64,000 nucleotides of DNA from Branchinecta lynchi (Eukaryota; Arthropoda; Branchiopoda; Anostraca; Branchinectidae): contig JAKZAP010000003.1 in NCBI GenBank assembly GCA_023053575.1, positions 30,820,228-30,884,227 of the forward strand. The letters are read 5' to 3'. The notes below the pieces were generated by a model. It did not search any database, had not been told where the DNA came from, and saw only the letters and a list, made by a program, of their open reading frames with translations. Shown piece after piece: positions 20,791 to 31,632 of this stretch. Within the stretch, counting starts at the first letter, position 1; the number at the start of each line of letters is the position of its first letter. Position numbers and translations under genes: made by a program.

Positions 20791-21125
20791 ATCTAGTTAC
20801 CGATCACTTATTCACTTAAAGAAGCTTGAAATCCCGGCGTAAATGCATTACTTCGTTGCTCCGCTATTCACGAATAATTGATTTTCAAATAGTAGAATTT
20901 CCTTTTCTGATTTGTATGCTGTATGCGCTTGAATCTGTGTTGCATACTCGACAAAAACGATTTACGAAAAATATGTGTTCACCCAGCGAGCTACCTTCCG
21001 TAATCTGATCACTGACCACTGCGAGATTTATTTATTTATTTATTTATTTAACTAAATGGACGGCCAACAAGGGCCATATACATCTATAAACACCAACAAA
21101 ACAAAACAAAATTAAAAACAAAACA

Positions 21126-23987
21126 CTAATTCACTGAAGGAGAGAAATTGCAGAAGAGCAACTTCCCCCACGACAACCATATTGGCAGCGTCAGCCTCAT
21201 GTGCGGCCCAGCCAGGACAGCCAGCAACGGATTCTGGGACTCAAGAATACGCTTCTGCAGGGAAAGGGCAGAAAAGCGTCTAATTTCTGGGAAAGAGGGA
21301 AGGCCTTCACCAACAAACATTGATGACGCACTACAGTTCCACTTTAACCCATGCAACCAACGAAAAGAGTTATTGTATAGGACACGAAAACTGGTTTCGC
21401 GCCTAACCCTAATATTAGTTACAAGAGCCACACAGTAAAGCTGAGTGGAGTACATCCTGAAAAGAAAAGTCTTGACGGGCGAGTCGCAAGCCCCAAACTT
21501 CCTTATTAGCAGATTAGCTCGAGCGCATAGTGCCCGTGATAGGGCTTTTACATGCAGCTCGTCGCTCAGCGTAGGAGTGAACGTAAACCCTAGGTATTTA
21601 AATTCATCCACAAACTGAAGAGTTTGCCCTGAAAGAAAAACTTTGGGAAGGTGATGCAGGCGAATGCCACGTGGAATAAAAGCCATGCATAGCGTTTTCT
21701 TCGTGTTGAATATTATATCATGCTGTAAAGCAAAATCATCGCAAATAGCCAACAGTTGGTTCAGTGCATGAACCGTAGGGGCCAGAAGCGCAACGTCGTC
21801 AGCATAACTAATATTGTTAAAACATACACCCTGGATGAAGCAACCTACACCTGCATTAACAAGGGCACTGTTAAGTTCATCCACATACAGGTTGTACAGA
21901 ATAGGGGACAAAACTCCACCTTGTCTAACACCATTTAAAACGTGAAATGGGCTGCTGAAAACCCCATCCCAACTGACACAGAATTTCTGGTTTTGAAACC
22001 AGCATGCAAGGGTTAGAACTATTCTAGGGTCCACACCTTTTGCTAACATCTTACTTAATAACTTTGTCTGGTTAACTCTATCAAACGCAGCTTTAGCGTC
22101 AATAAAGCACACAAACACAGGGGAAGAAAATAGCCAAAAATACTCTATCACCGCTTTTAGAATAAAGACACAAAAATCAGTAGAAGATTTGGGCTTGAAC
22201 CCAAACTGGTATGATGACGAGCGTATCTTAGGTTCGACAATATCATAAAGACATTTTTCGAAAACCTTAGAGATAACAGCTGCCATAGCAATAGGCCGAT
22301 AGTTAGTAAGGCTACTTAGGTCACCAGTCACCGACTTTGGGATAGGTATCAGACAAACTTCCGTTAAAGGATCAGGCACAAATGCATGCAAAAGAAAACC
22401 ATTAAACAAGACAGTTAAAAAACAAGTTAGTTGCGGGCCAGCATGCTTCAGATGGTTCGCAGTTAAACCATCGAGACCCCCACTCCTACTACCTGAAAGC
22501 CCAGCTACCACCTTAGAAACAACCTCATGTGAAATTAGCTGCTCAAGGTCAGCAAGAGCAATGGCATTTTGCGCATCTCGCACAACACACTCAAGTTCAG
22601 AAGGGACTGAGGAAAAAGTCGATGCGAAGTGGTGACCCCATAAATCGGCTATGGCTGCTGGACCAGATACGCCACCAACATGCTCAGCCGCCTTTGGGGC
22701 ACTGGACTTACTACTTCTGGCTACCCTCTTCCAGAACTCCTTAAACTTACAATTCGTGAGTGAAGCCGCAAGCGCTGAAGCCTTAAGCCGGTCTAAATTT
22801 TTCCGGCACCAACGAAGAGCACCACGAAACCTCTGATTTAGGCTTCTTCTCAGCAGGTCATATTCATCTCCTGGGAATTTGCCATTAGCCAGCCACTCCC
22901 TAAAAGCTTCCTTGGCTGCTGTAAAATGGACCTTCACATGCCTGTTCCAACCAGGTAAAACTTCTTTTCTTCCAGGATTTGTTTTCTGTGCAACAAATGG
23001 TAGGCACACACAAGCATTAGTTATTAGTATTGCACATACAGACAGGTACATATGTACGAGGCTACACCTGTGACCAGTATCCGAACAAAAACCACCACTA
23101 GTTTTACACACAACAGGCAGATGTTGTTGTAAAACTCTCAGACCATGTTCAACCCCACCTCTGTACGCAGCAAGTTGATCATTAGTAGCGTTATCCCAAG
23201 CCACCACCGGGGGAGAAAGAGTAGGGACAGTGGGGGCCCGTTCGCTCACGTCCCGGCTGAGCAGCGATGGGGCAAGCTCAAAAACAACTGGAAAGTGGTC
23301 AGAACCAAAAATATCATAACGAACTTGAACATTTCGTAAAAAATTTCGAAGAGACCGTGACACAATCACGTGATCAAGCCACGACGTAGAGCCCACATGG
23401 CTCATAAACGTGAACGATGTATCACTGAGGCAATCCACGTCAGCTATCGCAAGGTCATTATCACGAGCCACCTGGTCTACCTCAACGTAAAAAAGGGATT
23501 TTTTACACTTATCCGCATTAAAATCACCAACAAAACACAAATGGGTCGGCACAATATCATCATCAATAAACGACACTAGTCTACCAAGGTACATATTAAA
23601 TTCTGGTAAATTTTCCGGATTGCAAACAGGCATGTAAACATTCACCAGCAGAATCCGAGAAAGACCGCACTTCAGAGAAACTGGCTGCAGACGCTCATCG
23701 GCAGGAATAGGAAAAGAAAGCATACCTTTCAAGTTATGTCTGCAGAGGATCGCAAGTCCACCTTTTGGCCTACCTCTCACGAGCCCATCCCCGGCCTTCG
23801 TAGACGACACTCCAAAGGCCGAAAAATCAACATGGATTGTGTCCAGAAAGGGAAGATCGAAGTCGAACAGCATCGTTTCCTGCAGCAGTATTATATCCGC
23901 TTCTTCGCACAGAGCCCTCACCGCGGCGATGTTCCATTTCACCGAATGGCAGTTAAATGATGCAATCCTTATGCCTGACTCAAACAT
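21126..23987 (-). CDS. LINE ORF2: AP endonuclease plus reverse transcriptase (953 aa, intact)
   Basis: The start is taken at ATG 23987, because the upstream extension of the open frame overlaps ORF1 and precedes the endonuclease consensus. Endonuclease: IRIASFNCHSV at the N-terminus, LLQET (E37), GDFNA (154-158), SWLDHV near 202 and SDHFPV (229-234). RT: YRPIAM (563), FIDAKAAFD (629, catalytic D630), GVRQGGVLSPILYN (686-699), YADD (728-731) and FKYLGF after it. All catalytic residues I can check are present and there is no stop. The enzyme nicks genomic DNA and reverse-transcribes its own RNA at the nick. No C-terminal zinc knuckle is visible. Whether the copy is active is unknown; ORF1 is truncated. 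Confidence 0.9.
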   Translation of the reverse strand: MFESGIRIASFNCHSVKWNIAAVRALCEEADIILLQETMLFDFDLPFLDTIHVDFSAFGVSSTKAGDGLVRGRPKGGLAILCRHNLKGMLSFPIPADERLQPVSLKCGLSRILLVNVYMPVCNPENLPEFNMYLGRLVSFIDDDIVPTHLCFVGDFNADKCKKSLFYVEVDQVARDNDLAIADVDCLSDTSFTFMSHVGSTSWLDHVIVSRSLRNFLRNVQVRYDIFGSDHFPVVFELAPSLLSRDVSERAPTVPTLSPPVVAWDNATNDQLAAYRGGVEHGLRVLQQHLPVVCKTSGGFCSDTGHRCSLVHMYLSVCAILITNACVCLPFVAQKTNPGRKEVLPGWNRHVKVHFTAAKEAFREWLANGKFPGDEYDLLRRSLNQRFRGALRWCRKNLDRLKASALAASLTNCKFKEFWKRVARSSKSSAPKAAEHVGGVSGPAAIADLWGHHFASTFSSVPSELECVVRDAQNAIALADLEQLISHEVVSKVVAGLSGSRSGGLDGLTANHLKHAGPQLTCFLTVLFNGFLLHAFVPDPLTEVCLIPIPKSVTGDLSSLTNYRPIAMAAVISKVFEKCLYDIVEPKIRSSSYQFGFKPKSSTDFCVFILKAVIEYFWLFSSPVFVCFIDAKAAFDRVNQTKLLSKMLAKGVDPRIVLTLACWFQNQKFCVSWDGVFSSPFHVLNGVRQGGVLSPILYNLYVDELNSALVNAGVGCFIQGVCFNNISYADDVALLAPTVHALNQLLAICDDFALQHDIIFNTKKTLCMAFIPRGIRLHHLPKVFLSGQTLQFVDEFKYLGFTFTPTLSDELHVKALSRALCARANLLIRKFGACDSPVKTFLFRMYSTQLYCVALVTNIRVRRETSFRVLYNNSFRWLHGLKWNCSASSMFVGEGLPSFPEIRRFSALSLQKRILESQNPLLAVLAGPHMRLTLPIWLSWGKLLFCNFSPSVN

Positions 23988-24330
23988 TTTCGGATTGTAC
24001 ACTGTTACCTTCAGGGGAACGAGCGGGGCGAGGCTCATAGAAGCGACGCACAAGGATGCCCGCAGGCCAGAATTTTGCATCCAAAACCTGCTCAGTAAAC
24101 ACTGCGGGCACAGTAACTTTGAAAGACGCACTGAAACTACTAGCCGAGTTGATTCTCTCACACTCCACTTTTCTGTTATTCAGCTTACGAGACAAGATAC
24201 GCGCCACATCACTAGCAGCCGTTTCAGGCACAAATCGAGTGACAAATAACTTCAGCTCTTTTGTTTGCAAGACCGATTTAAGATCAGAACGGCCCGCAAT
24301 ACTGGAACCTATGGTAACCTTAGGCCCCTT
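23980..24330 (-). CDS. LINE ORF1 C-terminal part (truncated 5')
   Basis: The minus frame from KGPKVTIGSS onward reads KELKLFVTRFVP, SFSASFKVTVP and FWPAGILVRRFYEPR to a stop at 23980. LFVTRL-type openings and WP-x-G-x-x-VRRF endings are the hallmark of the RRM-like nucleic-acid-binding domain of LINE ORF1 proteins. The frame is open further, to 24486, but that part looks unrelated or poorly conserved. The stop overlaps the ORF2 start in ATGTTTGA, so ORF2 could be reached by termination-reinitiation. Confidence 0.7.
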   Translation of the reverse strand, partial: KGPKVTIGSSIAGRSDLKSVLQTKELKLFVTRFVPETAASDVARILSRKLNNRKVECERINSASSFSASFKVTVPAVFTEQVLDAKFWPAGILVRRFYEPRPARSPEGNSVQSENV

Positions 24331-24499
24331 GTGTGCATTGAGATTCAATTTGTCTGCCTCATAGTAGAAATTTGTGTTATGGAGACGACAGCAGATATTT
24401 TGAACATTATTTAGAGCAAATAGTGAAAAATAAAAAAATCCCATAAAATAATCCAAAATTGCAGTGTATTCAGTTAATTGATACAAAATAAGTTGGTTT

Positions 24500-25091
24500 T
24501 TCAGTTAAACTTGAAGTACCTGCTCATCTTAACCATGAAGTTCAAAAAATACTTTTGAGCAAACGATACATTGTCATAATCTCGATGTCCCATGATCATG
24601 TTTTCGCTTCGAAACGAATTTTTAGCCATCTTTAAATTTGCATCTTACGGTGAGATGTAAAAAGTGAATTTTGCAACTGAAAGATTGAATCGAATCTTCG
24701 TAAAACTGAAAAATTCGTTGGCCTGTCGAAAATTGTAAAATTTTCGAAAAACTGAAATATTTTGCAAAGTTGCAATATTAAAAAATGTGCGAATATTCGT
24801 AATTTTCGCAAGAAAAATGCAATTTTCGTTGCAGTTTCGGGAGATTTGCGCCTCAGACAGTACACAGTCGTGTCCAAACGTGGCATGCAATCATGCCCAA
24901 ACAAGTTTTTGGGGCCCAAAACGTGATGGATATTCGTGGAGCAGTTCGTCTAGAATCCGGAACAGACGGAAATGTAGTAGAAATAAAACTGAATTCTTAA
25001 GTATATTAGAGAGATATTGATAAATTAAAAGTTTACTGATTTGTCAGTAAATCTAGGGGTAAGGCTAGTGTGGGCTAAGGTGACATGCTGA
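24500..25091. repeat. family B words and AT-rich sequence
   Basis: GAGCAAACGATACATTGTCAT and CCCATGATCATG (24550-24610) belong to family B. 24660-24830 is AT-rich with TTTTCG/CGAAAA words. No gene. Confidence 0.4.
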
Positions 25092-25315
25092 CAGAGGCTT
25101 TACTAGCCAAGATTTTTTGGGTGGACAAGGCATTTACCGAGTGGCTGGTAATCTTTTACCGACTGTTTGGCAGAAAAACGACTATTTAAAAAAAAAAACG
25201 AAAGTTTTGAAAAAAATCGACTCCACCTTCAAACCGACTGTTTTCATGAATAAAATCAACTGTTTTGACGTTTTGACTGGCCGACAACATTGGGAGGGGG
25301 GTCATGACGCCCCTG
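25092..25315 (+). mobile_element. hAT-type MITE family H1, copy 2 (perfect TSD)
   Basis: Starts CAGAGGCTTTACTAGCCAA and ends ATGACGCCCCTG. Exact 8-bp duplication CATGCTGA at 25084-25091 and 25316-25323. Internally deleted relative to the copy at 57572. Confidence 0.88.
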
Positions 25316-25339
25316 CATGCTGAAGCCATGTCTGAACTT

Positions 25340-25560
25340 TATTTTATTGCTTGGACAAACATTTGGCCGGAATCCGGCCATAACCGGAAATTCGGCAAAA
25401 GTTTAGGTTTTGTTATACGGTTGATTAGAGGCTGTACATTGGGGTAGTGAAACGTGCTGAATCCGTTTTCAAACCTAGTCTTCTTGTCGAAACCCGGCTT
25501 CCGAAGAAAACTAGAAATGCGTTTGTTAAGATGTTAAACGTGGAGGAAGTTTCCAACCCC
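25340..25560 (+). repeat. family R fragment
   Basis: GGCCGGAATCCGGCCATAACCGG and GTGCTGAATCCG match the internal units of family R. Both ends are missing. Confidence 0.5.
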
Positions 25561-25573
25561 TGTTCTTACACCT

Positions 25574-27797
25574 TGTTGAGAGGATGGACGAGTGGAGGCG
25601 AGGTTTAATGAAGATAAGGCTCCTGGGGTGTGGGCTGAAGACATTCTGACACCGTAGGTGCCCACTAGCCCCAGGACCAGTCAGGAAACCGGACAAAACA
25701 AGGGAAAGTCTCAGGGAATTCTATAGCTCAGCCGCAGTCAATCCAGAAATCCCTAATCAAGCTGGTTCACACATCCTAGCGAAGCTGGAATTCACATATC
25801 CAGTCAAGCCCGAGGCCTACTCTGACAGCCGATCTCCGTCCTGCGTCACGGCCTCGTCCACTTACAATTCCGGCCTCTCCACCCTGACCCTCAATCCAGC
25901 TTTAAACCAACAATCACTCTAACATCATCAACGCACATCTCATCACCAGCAGCAGCGCCATCTACACGAACAACCAACAACTATTCCACCATCAACTCAA
26001 CCCCCATCACTAGTCAAATCCTCCAAATCCACCTCCATCAATCCGTATCACCTGGACTGGACACCACGACAGCCAAGTGGAAATGTAAATATTTAGGTAG
26101 GAGTGTTAGGTCCGCGTTTTCCCGCTCGCAAGTGCGGCTATAAATATTTCCGGTTAGGTATATATATGTTCGTCCCCCCCCCCCCTTCTTAGTTTAATTG
26201 TGTAGGCCCTCTTTAAAGTCGCTTTTGTACATATGTTGATTTCGGTTTCGCTTCGCTAGCCCTTGCGATAACTGCACTGTTCCTTTAAGCATTGCTTTTT
26301 CTGCTTTCGCGCGTCTCTACTTCACTCCATGCAGCTTTCGGTCGATCTGACTGAAGCCGTTTGTCGGCCACCGCTGGCTTTTGTTTTCGGCGCTTTATTG
26401 CCTTAGGTTTATGGACATAATGTATATATTATCAAAAATCATATTGACGCCGTGTGTTCGGCCATCATTCTTAAAAATGCTTTGCGCCTGTCTTTTGCGC
26501 TTTCATTACTTGCGTGCCCTTACCTTTAGTGCTTTATTTTGCGGCTTAGAGTGCGTAGGACCTCCCCCATTTCTACTTCAAGTTTTTTTTGCATCAAGGT
26601 CTTACCTTAGGTCGTTGCGACAGCTAACTGGAGTAGTTTTTAAAATTGCGGCCTTTCTTTTTCCCTTTCCTCCCAAATTCCTCCTAGTTTTCCCTTTTCC
26701 ATTTTCTATTTTTAACAAATCTCAGAGACTTCTCTTTTGGGACGAGTTGTGGTACTGGCAACATTTCCCCAATATTTCCCTGATAATCCCTTTTTAAAGT
26801 TTCTTCCAGCCCTAATTTATTTTAGAACTTAAAGGCATCGACGCTTCAAATATTAATTCTGCCTTTATTTCGCATTTTATATTTGTTTTGGTTTGGTTCG
26901 TGTGGTCAGGGTAAGGTCAGTAGGACTGAAGCTCAATAAAGGACCCTGAACTAACTGAACAGAGAGTGGGCTTTGATTTTTCACACTTATTTGATTGCCC
27001 CCTCTGTCAGAAACCTGGGTTGCCGCGATGGCTTAGCTATCGATGGTATGTTAGTAGGTGGGGCTGGAATGGAAACATTGTAGAATCTTTTGTTGCCCGT
27101 ACACCACTCTGCCCAAGGTGGGGGAGGTGTGTTATGGAGGCATCCCATAGCACTTTGCTCTGCAATAGTCCTCCTAGTTATTCCCTCCATCTATCGCCTA
27201 CTTTTCTATATATCTCTTCGGTTTCCATCACCATCATTAATTTCCCGGCATCGTGACAATAGGTCACTCGGTCTTTATCCTAGCTCCTGTTAGCTGCTCG
27301 CTAATCCGAGGTCAGGCTTTGATCCACTTCATTCTAAGTATTTTGGCTACGGAATGAATCCGCAGCAAAAAAGCAGTTCTCTTTCATCCTTGGTCGGAGC
27401 AAGACCTCAGTTACGCTATATTATAATTTATGGTAAGGACCAGTTTATATATTTAGTTAGGGACCCCTTTAGTGCTGTATTATATGTTCTTGTACACGAT
27501 TTACATGAGATAAATTAACTATAGACGTTATGGTCCATCTCGGTTAGTAGGCCTCGGGCTTGACTGGATATGTGAATTCCAGCTTCGCTAGGATGGGTGA
27601 ACCAGCTTGATTAGGGATTTCTGGATTGACTGCGGCTGAGCTATAGAATTCCCTGAGACTTTCCCTTGTCTCATTTGTACGGTTTCCTGACTGGTCCTGG
27701 GGCTAGTGGGCACCTACGGTGTCAGAATGTCTTCAGCCCACACCCCAGGAGCCTTATCTTCATTAAACCTCGCCTCCACTCGTCCATCCTCTTAACA
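25574..27797. mobile_element. 2.2-kb element with about 250-bp inverted repeats
   Basis: 25574-25822 and 27548-27797 are close reverse complements (TGTTGAGAGGATGGACGAG at the left tip, CTCGTCCATCCTCTTAACA at the right). Shared words include CCCCAGGACCAGTCAGGAAACC and CCAGTCAAGCCCGAGGCC. The intervening 1.7 kb has no recognisable protein. I found no matching flanking duplication. It may be a DNA transposon with long TIRs, or two LTR-like repeats (TGTT...) in opposite orientation. The plus-strand frame 26381-26797 is pyrimidine-rich and probably not coding. Confidence 0.65.
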
Positions 27798-27819
27798 CGT
27801 TCGAATTAAAAAAAAAACA

Positions 27820-28375
27820 ATTCTAAGGTTGATGAAAGATTTGATAACGAAGTAAAAAAAAACGCTGAATCCATCTGATTTTTACTTTTTCAGCGGACAA
27901 GTAATTCGTTCGGAATCCGGCAAAAGAGAAATTCGGTTAGGCTTATAATGAAAGTGGAGAAATTAGAGCTTTGGCTTGGCGGTAGGAATGTATATAGGCT
28001 AATCCACATCTGTTATTTATTTTCTCAGCGGATGTGCAATTTTGCCGTAGTCGGGAGGGGGAGGGGTCTTAAAAATAGGGACATAGTTCTCCAGTAAACC
28101 TGAATTGACAGGAAGGTCGTTATATCAGAAAAAGAAAGGGAAGTCGGGAAATATTACCTACTGTCATCTCGGATTAACTGTCTGTTCGGAATCTAGCCAA
28201 AGCATAATTAACCTAATTATCTGATAATTCTTTTCATGATAACGATTACCCACTTCATATCGCTAAGGGGTGTTTAAGGGTTATATTAAAAGTTTACTGG
28301 TTCTGGAAATCTGCTAGACCAGAAACCCCAAAAATTCCCCCTGGGATCCCACCGAAAACCTTCGGTCTTGTTCTC
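27820..28375 (+). repeat. family R, right-hand fragment
   Basis: Contains GCGGACAAGTAATTCG-TTCGGAATCCGG and ends GGGATCCCACCGAAAACC-TTCGGTCTTG, the right terminus of family R seen at 39880, 46110 and 55775. Confidence 0.55.
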
Positions 28376-28379
28376 TATC

Positions 28380-29270
28380 TATCTTATGTTTTTACCACAA
28401 AAAAGCTAAATTTCGTTGATAATTTATGCATACAACGCAATGCAGCTCCACACCGTATGTGCAAACCGTATATGTGAGCGAGCCAAGTTTTTCCAGTAAT
28501 TTTGTCAGCTATAGACATCAGCTCAAACAAACCCAAAACTAAAGATATGTTAATTTGTGACAATATCGTATGAATTGCAAATGTTACTTCTAGTTAAGCT
28601 AGAGCGGAGAAATTGGGATCAATATGCAGAGGTTTTAATTCTAGAAAGCCTGGAAATGTTCCTATACTTGCTGGACATGCTTCTGGTCAATGGTGCAGGG
28701 TGGGAAGGGGTGGGAAGCACAATCTTGAGTAAGTTCCTCAGTTGTGGCCTGACACAGATGAAAATCTGTAGAAACAATGTAATCAAGCTCAGTATCAAAT
28801 TTTCCTTTTTTTTATTTTTCACAACTTTTCGTGAATATTCGCAATCACACGATAAAATCGAGGTATTTTACATCTATGAGACTCCCAAGTCAAACAAATA
28901 ATTGTGACAAAAATATACATTTTCATAATCTCTAACAACATATGATCATTCGTGCCTCCCTAGTTAGGCCCATGAGTAGGCAAATACTGTGTATAACCTG
29001 GGGTGAATTTTAATTGCGATACGAGAAATATATCCGTTTTCATGTCGGACCGTTTTCGACCCTAAGACAAAACGGGCTGTATTATATAGTCTACTCAGGC
29101 CTATATGTATGGTGAGTCAAGGTTAGCCTGAACAAGACTAAGACTGCCTTACCCATTAATCGTAGTTATCCAAGGATATAACTTGGAACTCGACACCCAA
29201 GTTTTACGGGAAAACCAACTATTAATCGTTCTATATACATACCATTTAATTTCTTTAGATATATATATGT
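28380..29270. other. no gene; diverged G/B repeat words
   Basis: GCTAGAGCGGAGAAATTGGGATCAA (28596) resembles family G, and ACATATGATCATTCGTGCCTCC (28937) resembles family B. Otherwise nothing recognised. Confidence 0.35.
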
Positions 29271-29281
29271 ACATTTATATA

Positions 29282-29413
29282 CAGGCCCGTATCCAGGAAT
29301 TTAATCCGGGGTTGGGGGGGTTATTGCCTGCTCATCGGACAAAAAAGTACTGAAAACACACAGATCAGAGGGAAAAGCCTATACAAATGATTATTTTTGT
29401 GGATACGGCCTTG
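29282..29413 (+). mobile_element. G-tract hAT-type MITE family H2, copy 1
   Basis: Starts CAGGCCCGTATCCAGGAATTT and ends GGATACGGCCTTG. Flanks TTTATATA / TATATATA fit an 8-bp duplication with one mismatch, though the AT-rich context weakens this. The body has the family words AGATCAGAGGGAAAAGCC. It lacks most of the long G tracts of the other copies. Confidence 0.7.
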
Positions 29414-29478
29414 TATATATATATATATAATTTTAAAATCGTCCTCAACTGGTGTTTGCCTACATGTATGTAATTATT

Positions 29479-30480
29479 GGGATCCCAAAACGTAAGTGGA
29501 GGGATACGTATGAAATCGCAAAAGTTTTCCGTCTGTGAGCGTGTTCCACCGTTCTAACAATAGTTACTATTAGTTACTATTCCCGTTCCATCCTCACGAA
29601 AAGTTACTACGCTGACCGTTCCAACCTTGTCGGAATAGTAACTAATAGTTACTATCTGCTTACCATGCTCGGGAGCGGAGTAAGCGTAGTAACTACGCAT
29701 TTCTGTAACGTGATTGGTCGGATTCGCCCCTGGCGTGAGATCCTGCTGGAAAATAGAAAAATCGTTCCAGCCTTGACGGCAAAAAGCCAGAATTCGTGAA
29801 GTTATGCGTAGTAACTACGGTAAGTAGGATGGAACACGCTCTGTATGTCTGTCCGTCTGTCCGGCGTCTGTCTGTCCGTCTGTAAGCACGATAACTCTCG
29901 AATGGAACGAGATATTTTGATGAAACTTGGTGTCAGGATTCTTTTGACCAAGAGTAAGGTCTAGTTCGTAGAAAGGCTCTGTAGCCCTACAATTAGGGGG
30001 GGGGGGGGGGGAGGGGGTAAATTAAGGGGTAAACAAAATATTGTTAAACAGCTAATGTGATAGTTGTTTATGGAGTAAAAAGACATGCTGAACACGATGG
30101 TGAAAACCATATTTTCGCCGGACAAGTAGTTAGCCCGTAATAAGGCCGAAACCGGAAAGTTTGATAAAAGTAAAAGTTTTATTTGAAGTTGATTAGATGT
30201 TTGAATTAGGGGTAAAAAGACATGCTGAACACGATCATGAAAACCATTTTTGTGCCGGACAAGTAGTTCGCCCGGAATCCGGCCAAATCCGGGAAATTTG
30301 TTAAAAGCAAATGTCTTATTTGTAGTTGATTAGATTCCGATTAAGGGTTAAGAAGAGATGCTGAATCCGTGTAAGACAATCGTTTTTTTTTACCCGGACG
30401 CATAGTTCGCCCGGAATCCGGCTGAAATCGGAAAAGTTGTCATGAACAAAAACTTTATTTGAAGTTGATTCTGTAAAGTA
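29479..30480 (+). repeat. family R, copy 2, interrupted by MITE M
   Basis: Starts GGGATCCCAAAACGTAAGTGG. At TTTTCCGTCTGT it is split by the 305-bp MITE, then resumes ATGTCTGTCCGTCTG. It is followed by the GATAACTCTCG, GATGAAACTTGG and CCCTACAATTAGG words and three internal units (GACATGCTGAACACGAT, GGACAAGTAGTTCGCCCGG). Confidence 0.8.
29537..29841. mobile_element. 305-bp MITE family M, copy 2 (nested in family R)
   Basis: Same ends (GAGCGTGTTCCA/TGGAACACGCTC) and same length as the copy at 8088. It is flanked by TGT on both sides (29534-29536 and 29842-29844). Removing it restores continuous family R sequence, so it inserted later than that repeat. Confidence 0.85.
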
Positions 30481-30484
30481 AAAT

Positions 30485-31100
30485 ACCCCTCTTTTTGTGA
30501 AATACGTTGCAAATGACACGGATTCCCTTTGCCCAGCTTTATTTTCTGAGTTTTAGAAAAGGCATACATCGTCAGATCAGGTTGAAAGATAGTGGACTGT
30601 GGCGGGACTTGTAAGAGTAAAGGAAATGTAATACATTTAACGCTAGAAAAGGAAATTTATTTTCGTTCGAATTTGCAACTGGAAAACTCTTCAAAGAAAA
30701 ACGTTACCCTATTTTTTTTTCTCACGAACTTGCGTCGCCAAATTCTATTGGCTCTCCTGTGCTACGATATGGTCACGAAGGCTCAAAATGACTTCTTTTC
30801 GGTTTAACTGAAGGTCTATATCTTGAAAAAAAAAAAAATCTGCCCACTTCAACTTTTCTACAAAAAGAGTTTCAGCTTGATGGCTAGTTTGTAACATTTT
30901 CTGTGAAAAGATTTTGTAAATGAAACTGTTTTGAGAACTGTTTTAAGATCCGTTGAACAAAGTATGGGTTACAAAATCGTTTCTGCAATAAACGTTTATG
31001 GACCTTGAACCCTGAGTTCGAACTTTTTGCGGAGGCTATGTATTCGTCAATTCAGTTTTCAGAAAACCCTACAATCGGAAACTACGATCGGAAAATTATG
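30485..31100. other. no recognised gene
   Basis: Contains a 71-aa open frame at 30592-30807 with no recognisable domain and a poly-A run of about 12 at 30826. AATAAACGTTTATGGACC at 30988 could be the 3' end of a retroposed transcript. Confidence 0.3.
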
Positions 31101-31109
31101 TGTCTCGAT

Positions 31110-31354
31110 CAGAGGCATTACCAGCCAAAATATTTTGGGGAAGGGGGCAGGTAATTACCTGCTGGCTGGTCGTTTTACCGACTGTTTTAGCAGAGATATC
31201 GACAGTTTTTAAGAATAATGCATGTTTTGACGAAAAATCGACTGCTATCGGCTGTTTTGAAGATTGAAAACTTTGTTTTTGAATTGACTGTATCCGTTTG
31301 ACTATTTCCAGAAACTGAATGGACACCCCCCCCCCCCCGTTCGTGGTGCCCCTG
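31110..31354 (+). mobile_element. hAT-type MITE family H1, copy 3 (perfect TSD)
   Basis: Starts CAGAGGCATTACCAGCC and ends GTGGTGCCCCTG. Exact 8-bp duplication GTCTCGAT at 31102-31109 and 31355-31362. ACCGACTGTTTTAGCAGA-type interior as in the other copies. Confidence 0.88.
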
Positions 31355-31632
31355 GTCTCGATTCCTATTCTTGTTATCGCTTTGCTTTTCATCTTTACAA
31401 CATTACTTTGATATCCATGTTTTATTGGGTTCTGGGGTATATAGATAAAATTCATGAGGTAAAAGCCAAAAAAGACCGTAGCTTGGTCAGCAATCAAGGT
31501 CATTCAACAGGAAATAATTTAGGGAAACATAAAACCCGTAAAAAAACGGTCGAAGTGATCAAACTTTTCCGAAAACAGAAAAGGGCATAAACGAAATAAC
31601 TTAAACTGTGAGATACGGGACTTTCTAAAAAT

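Larger units (their letters stand above)
21029..24490 (-). mobile_element. non-LTR retrotransposon (LINE), 5'-truncated, intact ORF2
   Basis: On the minus strand: the C-terminal part of ORF1, a complete ORF2 with endonuclease and reverse transcriptase, about 95 bp of 3' UTR and an (AAAT)n tail (ATTTATTTATTT on + at 21029-21050). It lies between family B sequence on both sides, so it may have inserted in a composite G/B repeat. 5' truncation within ORF1 is typical of LINE integration. The clade is not certain; the APE-type endonuclease and RT motifs place it in the Jockey/CR1-like group. Confidence 0.88.

Noticed and set aside
26084..26985. Possible solo LTR (TGTAAATATT ... TTTTCACA)
   Set aside because: No matching flanking duplication and no second copy; the TATA- and AATAAA-like words alone are not enough.
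27015..27100. tRNA-derived SINE head (GCGATGGCTTAGCTATCGATGG)
   Set aside because: An A-box-like word is present, but no B box at the right distance.
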